From Antitrichia curtipendula (lineage: Eukaryota; Streptophyta; Bryopsida; Hypnales; Leucodontaceae), in NCBI GenBank assembly GCA_951230915.1, contig OX579633.1, forward strand, positions 6,112,145 through 6,176,144: 64,000 nt of DNA, written 5' to 3'. The translations under genes and the position numbers were made by a program. Of this stretch, positions 37,401-48,853 are shown piece by piece; positions within the stretch are counted from its first letter, which is position 1; every line of letters begins with the position of its first letter. Below the pieces are notes generated by a model. That model was not told the DNA's origin. It searched no databases and worked only from the letters and a program-made list of their open reading frames with translations.

Positions 37401-40400
37401 CGACCGGTCGCCGTCACGGCCGCACTCGTCACCGTGCCACGCCAGCCGCCAGTCCCATTCTTGATTCGACTCACCACATTCAGAGTTATGGCAGACGGAG
37501 GAGGGTTCAGCACTTGCGGATTGGAACTCAGGGATCCGGGACTCGACCACCACGGGAACACGGGAGACGATGTCAACGTCGGACCAATCAGACCATCGAC
37601 GGGCACTGTTCCGTGCGTTTGCGGACCCACTGGGCCCCCGAAGGGAGATATCGCGAACAAGTGCTGGGTTCCCCTGGAAGAGCTCACAGCAATCCAATGG
37701 CTGTCGGCACTGAAACTGATGTCCTGAATCACCTGCCAAAATCCAAGGAGAAACACGAATAAGGTCCGCGAGACCACACGCTGACCGCGTCTCCCGCACT
37801 ACACGACCCACGCATGCACACACTGGGTGGGACTGACTGATCACTTGGCTAGCTGTCTCGAGACACTGATCCTCCAACGGAAATGGGGTCGTCTACTGTC
37901 ACTTCTCGTGGTCGACAACCACCTACTTCGAAGTGGGAGAGGAAATGCAGACACACTGACAAAAGAAACAGTCCCGACTTGCACCCAAAATGATCTTTCA
38001 GCGCCTGATGCTGACGCTCTCACACAGCTTCAAATGATCCAAGGGACGCAAGCAGTAGGATTCACCCGAACACCCGGATGCATACGTGTTCGGAATATCC
38101 AAGCGGTTGCAAAGAAAAGAGAAAGCAGTGCACCACTTACCGCATTCGTCACACCACGAGACAGCTTGTAAAGATGCACGTGAGTCACACTGGAATCGCC
38201 AACCCCAGGAGCACCGCTGCTGGACGACGGAGGGGTCAGACGAAACACGTTCAGGTTGTGACCATACACAGAGGCCGTCACCAGGAGAGTGCCGCTCGGA
38301 TCAAATGACACAGCGGACAAAGGGCTGGTGTGCGCACGGAATTGGGCCACCACGCTCTTGCTCACGATGTCGCGAATAATCACCTGAAAGCCAGAGCACA
38401 TCACGACTCTCAGAAAAACTCCACATGCACGTCTCCAACCATCACGTCAGTGCGGAAGACAATACCACAGCCCCAAGCGGGACGGAAAAAACAGAGACCG
38501 ACTTGCGGTGCTCACCGTTCCAGCGAACTCCGGCTCAGGAACAGACCCGCCTTGCCAAGGACTGTGGCCGTTCGAACCATTCTTCCAATTCGGACTCCCC
38601 ACGCCGGGGGAACCATTGCCACCATCCGGCATCAGCTCCGAGTAGTAACTTTTCGTCGTCTTGTACACCATGTCACCCAAGGTCACCACTCCCGCCACGA
38701 GATGCTTGCTGGACTCCTTCGCATAATGAGCCACGAAGCTGCCATTGGCTGGCGAAGAGGACGGACTCACCCCGGGAGACGGGGTCAGGTGCTGGGGGGC
38801 CACACGTCCGGTCGTGGCCACAAGAGGCTGGTTCGCGGCATACGCTAACCACCGAGGGCCGACTGCCATGGCGCCGAACCCATAGTGACTGGACCCGGGG
38901 GAGGGCGTCGGGGACGGATAAGTAAGCACACTAAATATATTCTGAAGGCTACCTGCATCGAAGCAATAGATCTGCACACCGACGAGGAAAAACCGACATC
39001 AAAGCGCCGTTTTCATCTCCTCAAAAAAACTTCTAAACACCACGAAAAGGCTGTTCGCAACAAAGAACCCCACAAAATGGGGTCTCAATCCTGACCCAGG
39101 CTTGCAAGTTCCGGGACCAACTGCAACTCCACGCCAGTCGCAAAGGAGCAGGACAAAAGCACCACTACCAAACAGGCCAGGACATGTCAAACCTTGTGCA
39201 AGCAAACAAGGAGAAGGGCAAGTACCTGGGTGGCCAGAGCAACTGCAATCACACGAGAGCTGCAGCGCACTGCGTGAATTCCAGTGCGAAAGCGTAAGGT
39301 ATGCACATAAGAATGAGTACGCAGCGAATAAAATTTCACCACCGTCGGCACGAAGTGGGACCCGGCCACGCCCACATTGCCACCCACGCCACCGCCACCG
39401 TAGCCACCCGGAAAAACTCCGCCACCGGGGCTCCCGGACCCGGATGTATCGGAAGTCACAACTAACAGCAGAGGACGAGCTCCCGTGAAACTCGAACCTC
39501 CATCCACGGGGTCTGGAGTTATCGGTTTCGGGGCCAGACGAAGGAACGCCACGGGACCGTCACGGCGGGACACCAACTCATGCACGTTGCTCGCGTCTTG
39601 GACGTCCCAGACTTGGAATCCATTCAAATAAGTCAAAAGAAGCACTCGTCGAATCTCGCCCGAACTCAGCTCGAGCCTGTCGAAGTTGGACCACTGGACC
39701 TGCACATGCACACGATACCAAGGTTTCAAAGCAGGGCCCGCGAATATCAACCACGGAGTCGGTCCCGAGGGGACGCTACCGTCTGTAACACTGGAGCTCA
39801 ACGTTGCCCGCAATGCCGGAACAAACCAAGTGCAAAACCCTAAAACAAGGAACAACAATCGAGGAGCGGTCGCCTCCATCAATGTATGACTCCTCAAGCC
39901 TTAACACACAACCCTATCAGTAATGAAAGGGTTAGTTTCCAACAGAACCCGGAATGCATGCAACCAATGGAATGGAACTGATCCTCCAAATGTATGAATT
40001 GGATTGACACAATATCCGCGCAGAAACCAACAAGGTGGAAAATGATTCACACGAAAACCTCGAGGGGGCTACAAAACGAAAAAGGGCGACCTGAAGGCTC
40101 GGCTTGGAGGTGCAAGAGTGGGACCAAACCCCCCATTTGCGGGAAAGAGCCACCGCAATTGCAGTAGAGAGTGCGAGCAACTACGAGTGGTTGTCATCCC
40201 AAGGAAACACAAACTAGGAAGATACAGGCTTGCCAAACCAGTGCCATGCGCTCAAGGGCCACGACAACAGAAAGCAAAGTCTCCAGTACCTGTTCACGCT
40301 GACGATCATCCTCATGATTCAATGAGCCGCTGGAAGCGGCCGACACAGCAGCCTGACGAACGGTGGACGCAGCGATGCTACTCGCGTTGGCCGACACGCT

Positions 40401-40496
40401 CCGAAGATAGTTGGATATAGTGCGAAACGAGGAAGGCAGCGAGCTGAATTTGCCCCCACGGGGACTACGCACATGATAGTCGGCATCGTTCCTCAT
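34409..40496 (-). CDS. ATG18: ATG18f/g/h-type autophagy protein (PROPPIN with BCAS3 domain)
   Basis: Proteins of this group bind phosphoinositides and help form autophagosomes. Nine exons join in frame with GT-AG introns: 40496-40290, 39699-39226, 38971-38516, 38383-38141, 37732-36908, 36659-36469, 36237-36023, 35856-35056 and 34605-34409, giving 1202 residues against roughly 760-960 in Arabidopsis relatives. The start MRNDADYHVR is the first ATG of the frame. Residues about 24-40 (KFSSLPSSFRTISNYLR) and 90-130 (NGFQVWDVQDASNVHELVSR) match plant family members. A WD-like blade lies at 391-426 (HTSPLSAVSFDPSGTLLVTA), then KLSRG at 452-456 in place of the FRRG lipid motif. BCAS3-type sequence runs to about 800 (ERIPTRIVEVRRKDLVPV), followed by a long Ser/Pro/Gly-rich tail. 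The last exon rests only on frame and splice signals; reading through the 35056 donor gives another possible end near 34949. Confidence 0.9.
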
Positions 40497-42370
40497 CCCA
40501 CTCAATGCCTGGCCTTGCAAAGATTGTCGACCCTTCTAAGCGCATGCCCACGCTGCGTTTCCTGTGCACCCAACAAGTGCCATCAACACACAATGCTTCA
40601 CACTGGCCAACAGCCACGACGCAATCCACAAGACAAAGCCTCTCAACGCCAAAAAACCCACTGCTGCTGGCCGCGGAATCTCAAGGCCACAAACCAGGCG
40701 GCAAGAGACACTCCGTGCCTGTCCTACGGAGAAAATCGGCCAGGAGGAGTCATCGCGTCACCTCAGCAGCGCTCACCCCAAGAACTTCCACATTAAAAAC
40801 CCGAGCCGTGATGCGAAGTACCGACGGATGTCATAAATAGCTGGCAAAACATTGAAACACCGGAACGCGGAACGCGAAGCACGCATCGGAGCCCCAACCA
40901 AAGAGCTCAAAACAAACAGTGCTTGCCGAACTCGGTTCGTCTCCAGCTCAGTGCTGTCGAACCGCGGCTACGCCTCTCAACTCGAGCACCCTCAATACAC
41001 CATTGCACAGACCAAAAAAAAAAGTGCAACGATCCTTCCCCAACATATGGAACAGGATGGGATTCGATCGAATTCGGGTTCAGACCACATACCTGGCAAC
41101 GACTGACGACTTGTGTCAGCCCATTGCCTCCTTAAAATGAGACAGCCATGATTACAACTTCGATGCTCGCTCCAGGTCCCACCACTCGGATGCCTCGACA
41201 ACCGACCTTGAACAACGGAATTCACAACCGACTGATCGAGGATGGGGGGGTCTCTTCAACCTGCACGTCCCAAACACACAAAACTCAGCCACCATTCTCG
41301 AACTCGGACGGAAGAGTTTCCACACCAAGAAAACCCTCTCGAGCCCACAATTCGAACCCAGACACGGCGAGTAATCGATGCGCACTTCCCGAAGAAAACA
41401 AAGCATCGACACGTTTCCGGCTCTGGATTGCAAAAACCTGCAAAATAACCTCGCCGAATTCAACTCGCCGACGATTCAAGGGAAAAGTTCTCTCTCTCTC
41501 ACACACACACGCACAGGTGTCGACGTGCACGCCACGAAAGAGAAAGCATTGGAAAAACGGACTCGATCGCCGCCCATGCACTTCCGGAAGACCGGAGAAA
41601 CGAAACTCCTCTTCAGCGCACCAAATTCATACAGCACGTGATCGTCGTCAGACCGCGTGACTGCATTCGCACGCCTCCAGGAGGCGTACAGCGCACAACA
41701 TCACTACTTAGAACACGAAATCCATCACCAATCGACCCTCCAACACAAACCCTCGCTGCCCTGACAGGCGAAATTAAAACCCTAACAACCACGCATCCTC
41801 AACCCGGCGCGGAATTCCCCCGAATGGCACACCGGAATTTCAAAACAAAGCGACGGAACGCTTTCTCGCATCCTCACCTTGCAAGTCATGTCAAGCACAC
41901 AATTCCGTCCGCGCTTCTACTCCGCGAGCGTTTCTTTGGACACCAACCGCTGCGACGCATGAGAGGAGTATGCATCCAGCACCATCTACTTAACTTACCA
42001 CCGCGTCATCGGCATCTCTTTTGAACAAATCGCCAAGGCCGAAAGCTCAACCTCGACAACCGCGGCATTCTCGATGAATGGAGGGACACAGACACCGAAT
42101 ACGGGACGATTTGTTTTCTTCTTGCACAGTCCAGTTGATTCTCTTTTCCAAGCAAACAAACATAAAGAAAGGACAACACACACCATGGAAAGGATAGGAG
42201 GCGGGGCTGACCGAGAATTGCCGGACGGAAGCTGGTTGGAGTGTACGAGCGAGTGAGCGAGCGACACAAGAGTCCTCGTGATCCCCAGCAAAGGGCTGGA
42301 AGGGTTCGCGAAGCAACGCTCGACGTCGATCTTGAGCGCAAGTTACTCCCTTCTCCCGCAAGATTGCTGC
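40497..42370 (-). promoter_or_regulatory. long 5' leader and intron region of ATG18
   Basis: This GC-rich stretch upstream of the start codon ends sharply at about 42370, where AT-rich DNA begins. A plausible splice acceptor lies just before the ATG (CCAG at about 40512). A plausible leader-exon donor is CCATG|GTGTGTG near 42185, conserved as CCATG|GTTTGTG in the duplicate at about 63940. A telo-box-like AAAACCCTAA is at 41777-41785. The overlapping minus-strand frames at 42006-42361 are unlikely to be coding, because the duplicate differs from them by an indel that is not a multiple of three. Confidence 0.5.
41489..41516 (+). repeat. CT/CA compound microsatellite in the ATG18 leader
   Basis: A run of TC repeats is followed directly by AC repeats. 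Confidence 0.9.
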
Positions 42371-43235
42371 TAACGCAATCCCAGAAGCTCAGGAATTAAG
42401 GTAAAGGGAAGAAGAAAAGTAAGGAAGAAAAAAAAAAATTGGAAAATTGGAAAAAATAATCTTGGAACGTTTTTTTGAAATAGCGAAATTAGATATATGT
42501 ACAAATGTGCATGCATGCATATATTCAACCACTAATTTAAGCTATTATTAATAAATCACATTTGCAACTTTCAAAGATTAGGAAACTTATCAACGCTAAG
42601 TTTAATTGGAATTACTTAGTTCAAGGTAAAATTATGGCACTAAGATGTGCATAGATGATCAAAGTTCACGAACTTACTATGAATACTGATCCAACGAGTA
42701 TTGACCTTCTTCGTACGTTAGAAGCAAGGAGGTGCGAAATAAAAAAGGTTCCTAGACTGTCTACATCCATGTCTCTGGTCTTAAGGATGGGAGGTACATT
42801 ATTGTTGAATGGCAACTACACAAGTCCTAGGTACCTATCTTAATTATTTTTGAATCTTTGAAGGGTTAACACCCTCATCCTTGTCATTATTTAATGATAG
42901 TAAAAGTCAATATGGAGACTTGTAGTTGGTATTTGGCATTCAACCATTGGTCCACAATAAGATACATATAAAGAATCCTAGTACATGGTATGACCTTTCA
43001 AATCAATCTCATGAGAGAATTATCTTCATCAACTAGCAAAAGAGATCAAGTGAGGACAACTCAATAGATGATTTGATTTATTGACTATTGGAGTATGCAC
43101 ATCAACATAGAATTTGGAGGAGGGATAAGGACATATCATCCTTAAATTTGTATTCTTTATATTCTAACCAATTATATTTGTATCAATTAACCAATTGGTA
43201 TCATCCCATTCGTGCTTGCCCCTAACGCATGAATG
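42145..43235 (-). repeat. left arm of a large inverted duplication (ATG18 leader and promoter)
   Basis: Read on the minus strand this matches 62815-63960 on the plus strand. Conserved blocks include GATCGACGTCGAGCGTTGCT, GGGGATCACGAGGACTC, CACTCCAACCAGCTTCCGTC, GTGAACTTTGATCAT, ACATGGATGTA and TTGATGTGCAT. The GC-rich leader is more conserved than the AT-rich promoter. Confidence 0.9.
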
Positions 43236-45034
43236 GGATATCAATACATTGGTAGAAAATTATGTAACCCCTAAATGCATAAAAGTTGTAACAAGGGCAA
43301 TATTTTGAATCCTTACAGTGCAAACATTATTGCTCATAAAGAAATTTGGGGCAAATGTTTATAAAATGTTGTGAAAAGAATGAATGTTGTACACTCAATA
43401 AAATACTTTCAAGAATACAAAGTATTGACTATGTTGCAGCTATGACTAGAACGTGTAGGATATACAATTGCAATGAACAATTTATTATAATAAAGAACCT
43501 CAATTTTCTAATCAATTACTCAGATAACTACTCACTATAGTATACAAAGTCCTACTTTGCACTCATAGGGCACAAAAATGCTTGATTTATACTATTATAA
43601 TTGTAGAGTAGGCTCAACGCCTCTTTGCCAAGTATTTATTTATTTCCTAAAAATTAGGTTTGACAAATGATAAAAATATAATTTCTTTGCCAAAATTCTT
43701 ATTTTTACTATGCAAAAAAATCTTGAAATTTTGGCATCTATTTTTTGAATAATTTTCTATCAAAACTACAATACAATAGTTTGCATATAAATTTTCATAT
43801 TTGCACCTTATATTGCAAATATATCCACTCCCTTTTCTCCAAAGATAATTTATGAGCTTTAACAAAAAATTGAAGACATGTTTGTCCTCATAATTTGTAT
43901 AAAATGAACATTAAATAAAAATATGATTTTTTAAACCTTTAAAATCTAATTAAAATTTTTAATCTTCAAAGTTGATTATAAAAATTTAAATAAACACTAA
44001 AATAGTATTAATATTTTTTAAATCTTTCAATTGTAAATACCAATCAAGAAAAAACTAAAAATTATTTCATTAATTCTCATTGAAATTTCTAAATTTAGTA
44101 AGTATAATGTAGTGTGATAAAGCGCCTTTTAATATATATTTTCTAATTTAGAGTATTTGAAGATTTTTTTAGATTACTTTTTGGGGTCATGTAGCCTAGG
44201 TGGCCTTTTTTCCCCTAAAATTGTCCTCCTTATTATGTTCAATGTGCAATTATCATGAACATTTTTTAGGTTTATCAAATCATTATTTATTAATATATTT
44301 TGTTAAAAACTCTTATGTATTTTAGACATGAGATTTCACCAAAGACTTTATATTAGAAGAGTGTTTTAAATGTCTTAAAATGTGTGCATGAAAGAGTCTT
44401 TTTTACATCTATGTAGAAGATAAAGGACATTTTTGGTCAAATATTTTCAAATCTAATACAAGAACATTCCTTCTAAATTTTCAAGTGAAAATCTTTGTGA
44501 AAATCTTTTGGATACAATAGAGTTATTCGTAAAGTAAACCTGAGTTTAGAGGTAAAATTGGGGTTTGAACCCCTGCTTTATGTAAAAAAGCAGGTGAAAA
44601 AGTAAAAAGCTCGCGCAATCAACACTAGCAAAATAAAACTTGGGACCAAACTTTCTTTCGCATCGAAATGGTGCTTAAAAAAGTTTGGACCTGAGTTTAC
44701 CTGTCAAAGAAATTGTACATTGACAATTTTGTGAGAATGGAGGGTGGAGAGGTTGTTTTTATAATGAAATCCACTGTTCTTTATGAACTCTCAAAGGATA
44801 TGGGTTTATTTTAAGATTGAGCTCCTCCAAGCTCTTACAAGTTACTTACAACTCCAACCATTTACATATCCCATATGGGTTGCTTTACCTCCTTTCACCA
44901 GTTTGTATAAGAGCTTGTTTAAATCTGGGTACCAAATTAGGGATGACTTTACGAATAACTCTAATACAATACTAGAACCCCTAAAACCTAAAGTGCAACA
45001 AATTTAAAATTGAATACTGAATCTAGTATATTTC
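43236..45034. other. AT-rich intergenic DNA, no gene seen
   Basis: Only short frames occur, such as 44783-45007 (74 codons, no known domain). The word GGGGTTTGAACCCC at 44560-44573 is a simple palindrome. Confidence 0.5.
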
Positions 45035-45038
45035 TTAA

Positions 45039-46194
45039 TTCCTAAAGGTTTTTGACTATGTTTTCACCAAAAACGCTCCAATACTACCATTTCTAATACA
45101 GATACCAAATCTTAGGAAAAAAAAGTTTGAACATATGTAATTATAGGATCTTGTAGTAAGCTTGTTTGAAAAAAGGTGGAAAAAATTTCAAAAATTTCCA
45201 CTACATAGATTGCAAGATATTAGCATTTGAAAAGACAAAAGCCTTTTTTGGACCCTACAAAAAAATGGACAACTGCACTTCACAAGGTCACATTTATATG
45301 AAAAAAATTCCAAAATGGTGTTTCTTCTTTGGCTTCATTCTTCAAGGCAAATTGGTTGCATGCTTGAAAATTTTCAAATCATTTGGAATTATACAATATA
45401 TAGGAAAAAGTAGTAAGTAGAAAGGAGTAGAGAATGTTTCAAAATACTAAATTGTTAACAATTTATTTATGGAATTGACAAATGCTAATCCCAATGGTTG
45501 TAATCAATGTTCAGGAAGTTTTTTTAGTTTTATCGGCTAATTTCCTCCAATTTCCATACTAAACTGATTTTTCAAGTGTCGAGTCCGGTTATTTTCTCTT
45601 TTTTCCATTCAAAATAAGAAATTTATAGACATTTTCACTGGTTTTTTGCCAATGTTTTCAAATTGCAACCGGTTTTTTTTCCAATTCCACCGGCTAACTT
45701 TGAACTAGCTACCGGTTCTTCCTGGACATTGGTTGTAATGTTGTAATAAACGATTTACACCCAAGGTTTTTATTTTTTTTCCAAATATTGAAAATTAGAT
45801 TAAATAAAGGACTTCAAAGTTTATTTTAGAGTAGAGATTCCATAACTACTTGCAAACTACCCACAAACTAAAACTCCTCATAACTTTCATCTCATTAATC
45901 AAAATGGAATGATTAAAAGCTTTCCATGTATATATAAATCTAAAAATCCAATTCAAGTTTTATTTCTTGAGAAAGTGATTTAAAAAAATGTTTTTTTAAC
46001 TGCCCAAGCTGTCCGCCAAGCAATGAAAACTACATATCATGCAATAGCTTTTTAACCATGTAGTCAAAAGTTGGGCCTTAAAGCTATTCCTTGGGCACAT
46101 GTTGTGTAAAAAATTCAAAGAAAAAAAAATTCATTTGTAGTGAGTTGACCAAAATTGCTATGTTGCTAGAAAACGCAGTTTAGGGCTTTAGAGA
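45039..46194 (+). mobile_element. TTAA-family element, diverged copy E6
   Basis: The unit begins TTCCTAAAGG after TTAA (45035-45038) and ends GGGCTTTAGAGA before TTAA (46195-46198). It carries the family blocks 'agattgcaagatatt', 'taggatctt' and, towards the right end, 'cataactttcat' and 'gaatg...aaagctttcca'. It is longer (1156 bp) and more diverged than E5 and E7. Confidence 0.5.
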
Positions 46195-46769
46195 TTAAAG
46201 GTGTTACACTAAAATATGGATTGCCCTCGGCAATGTAAATTTCACCTTCAATATGCACAAGTGGAAATCTGGACCCTACACAAAGCCATTTGATTGCATG
46301 AAAATGTGTAATTGCAAAGAAAATTTAATTAAATAAATAAATTGGGGGTCCATGTGATCAGATGGTGTGCCACACAAGATTAGGGACTAAAAAAATTCAA
46401 TTTAAAAAAAAAAATCTTTAGATTTGCACATCAGCCAGAAGTCAAATGGCCCTCTATAGGGGCCAAATTTCCTCTAATGGATTTTTAAATGTAATAAACA
46501 AAATCCCTAAAAAGTATGCTCAATTTTGTATTGGATTTGCAAAATGTAACATGGTAATGCCAAAATGTTATAAGAGTTTTATGCTCTCACCCTACAAAAC
46601 ATTTTACGATTGCTACTCCACATTAAAAAATATATATATTTTTTAGTAGTCGACACAACTTCTTCACTTTGTAAGTCTCCTTGCAATTCTTCCTTGAATC
46701 AAGACATTTAGGGATTAAAAAGTATGTACCATGGACTTCATCACTAGCCAACCTAATCATACTACTAAA
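46195..46769. other. AT-rich spacer
   Basis: No gene is seen. The end near 46395-46480 (tttgcacatcagccagaag...cctctaatgg) resembles the right part of the inverted CATTAG element, but no left end was found. Confidence 0.4.
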
Positions 46770-47471
46770 ATCATAACTCCCTCTGTAATATCACAAATGC
46801 TATCATTAATAATAGGGGCTCATGCTTGCTATGCTACGCATTCATTGTATCATATATTAGTAAAATTTTGATACATTTGAATAGAACGCATGATAATGAT
46901 TTCAATAAGTGTTTGAAATAATTAATTTTAATACTTTGTAAAAATATTTTCAATCATGCATACATAAAAATAATATTTTCACACAATGTTATATTACAGA
47001 AATAGAGTGGTAGTTTGCAATCACCTATGTAATATCACTTTTACAGCTTTTATGATTTCAAAATTCTATTGCTACTACCAAATGATTTGAGAAATTTATT
47101 CAATTGAAGCAATTTTGGATTTCACAACAATTAAGTTGATCATGAAGTATTTGAAATTTACAAGTTTTTCTTTTCAATTCACCAAGTTTTGGAGTTGCCA
47201 TTGTTCGTAACAATTGAGTTAACTTTTGAATGCATTACAATAAATGTGTATCTTTTACAGTATTCACCATTGCATATATTTCATTCATCATTCAATAAAT
47301 TTCTATTGTACATTTCAATATATGCTTACTTATAAACAAAATTATACAAAGATTTTAGTAATTTTTATTTGAAGATTTATTGAAATTTTTGTTCTACATT
47401 TTATCTAATACATAAAAATTCTAATAAAATTCTAATGATGAATGCGTAGCATAGCAAGCGCCAACTGCTAG
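46770..47471 (+). mobile_element. probable non-autonomous Helitron
   Basis: A 20-bp word, GCTTGCTATGCTACGCATTC, near the left end (46824) is repeated inverted near the right end (GAATGCGTAGCATAGCAAGC at about 47440-47459). The right part then continues gccaactgCTAG followed by T, the CTRR-T terminus expected of Helitrons. A TC start after A is available at about 46770 but cannot be fixed exactly. The left AATAATAGGGGCTCATGC block also resembles small plant Helitrons. It has no Rep/helicase. Confidence 0.5.
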
Positions 47472-47931
47472 TGTTGGTTAAGATGTCAAAGTTGATCTTC
47501 AAACATTACACTGAAGCTCAAATCATATTTTTGATTATTTGTTGAATGGATGCATGTCTCAAACAAACAAGATAAGGTGCCCCCAAAAAAACTAAAGAAG
47601 AAGTGTAGACTACTTTATTCTTTTGTACCAAAGTTTCAAAAAATACTCTGCAAGCTAGTAGAAGAAGTTCATGCAATTGAACCAAACACAAGCTTAACCT
47701 CTAAATGCTTAAGGCCTTTTTTGAGCTTCTAAAAATTTGCTCTAAATTGAACAGAAAAACAACATTTTGATAAGTTGTATCAGTTTTTTTTAATTGTAAC
47801 CATACAAATTTGAAACTAGACATGTTAGAAATCACATTAGAAAAGAAAACACAACAATGTTGCTTACGGGTAGAAAGATTATAGTGTTTGATTATGAGGG
47901 TGTTAAAATTGCAAAAGTGATTTGAAGCCTT
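47472..47931. other. AT-rich spacer, no gene seen
   Basis: One 60-codon frame is present with no recognisable features. Confidence 0.4.
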
Positions 47932-47935
47932 TTAA

Positions 47936-48849
47936 CCCCTAAAGCCCCGTTTGTCCCCTCGGGGAACAATTTGGGTCCGAGTAGGTTCCTGTGACCTCAA
48001 TTTGTAGAGAAACTTTTTGGAATTTTTTGAGGTTGTGCGGTTCTGCTAGAGCTTTGTGGATATATAATTTTTATTTCAATTGGTGCCTGAGAGAAAAAGT
48101 TATGCTAGAAATAGAGTTTGGCGAGCAGCACAAAAAAATCACAGAAAGTCAAAATAAATTTTTTAAATATTTTTTCCAAAATCTATGTCTTTTTGTCTAC
48201 ATTTGGAGCTTTGATTCATTCTATTTGGACTAATAATGAAAAAGTTATGGACAATCTTAGTTTTTCGGGCAATCTAAGCATCTTCTTGAAAAAATAACTT
48301 TTAGGATTCATTTTTGAATGCAATTTTAACAATTTTCAGAAAAAAATTGTTAGACAAGGTTGAATTTGCTTGCTAGAACAATCTCACCGTTAAAATTATG
48401 GTATTTCAATTTTGTCTTAAAGCTATTAACGATTTAGTTATTCCTTCAATCTTGAACCTACTTCTACTTAATAATTTTTCAATGAGTAAAAATTTAGTGC
48501 TTTTTTCTTGAATTTTTTTCCTAGATTCTCAACTGAAGTATTCAACATATAAACTTAGAAAATCAATATAAACAATATCAAAAATTTAAGTTAAATAGGT
48601 TCAAAGCCCGAAAATCTAGTCAAGCAAGGTGCAAAAAAACTTATTTTTTTCACTTTGAATGCAAATATCTTGCAATCTATTTGGTCAAAGTTTTATAAAT
48701 TACTTGCAAACATTCTCATACTAGTCTAGTATAAGATCCTACGGTTAGATATGCAAAAAACAACAATTTTTATAGTTTTTTGCTCTTTGCAATAGAAGTG
48801 GCATTTTTGAGTGTGTTTTGATGGAGAAAAGGCCTCGGGGCTTTAGGGG
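47936..48849 (-). mobile_element. TTAA-family element, best-preserved copy E7
   Basis: This 914-bp unit is flanked by TTAA on both sides (47932-47935 and 48850-48853). Its inverted ends are CCCCTAAAGCCCCG at the left and the exact reverse complement, CGGGGCTTTAGGGG, at the right. It aligns inverted with E5 and E2 along its length. No transposase-length frame exists. This copy defines the termini of the family most clearly. Confidence 0.78.
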
Positions 48850-48853
48850 TTAA

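Noticed and set aside
36024..37762. Plus-strand frames of 306 and 272 codons
   Set aside because: They lie antisense to ATG18 exons 5 to 7, which carry the family motifs and correct splice phases on the minus strand; the plus frames have no domain.
37008..37877. Second minus-strand frame of 289 codons over ATG18 exon 5
   Set aside because: It overlaps the frame containing VIQDISFSADSHWIAVSS and is only its Arg/Cys/Trp-rich alternative reading.
42006..42361. Three overlapping minus-strand frames of 98-111 codons
   Set aside because: They lie in the GC-rich ATG18 leader; the duplicate at 63.8 kb differs by an indel that is not a multiple of three, so they are unlikely to be coding.
44560..44573. 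GGGGTTTGAACCCC as a possible tRNA T-arm
   Set aside because: No acceptor, D-arm or anticodon stem can be built around it; it is a simple palindrome.
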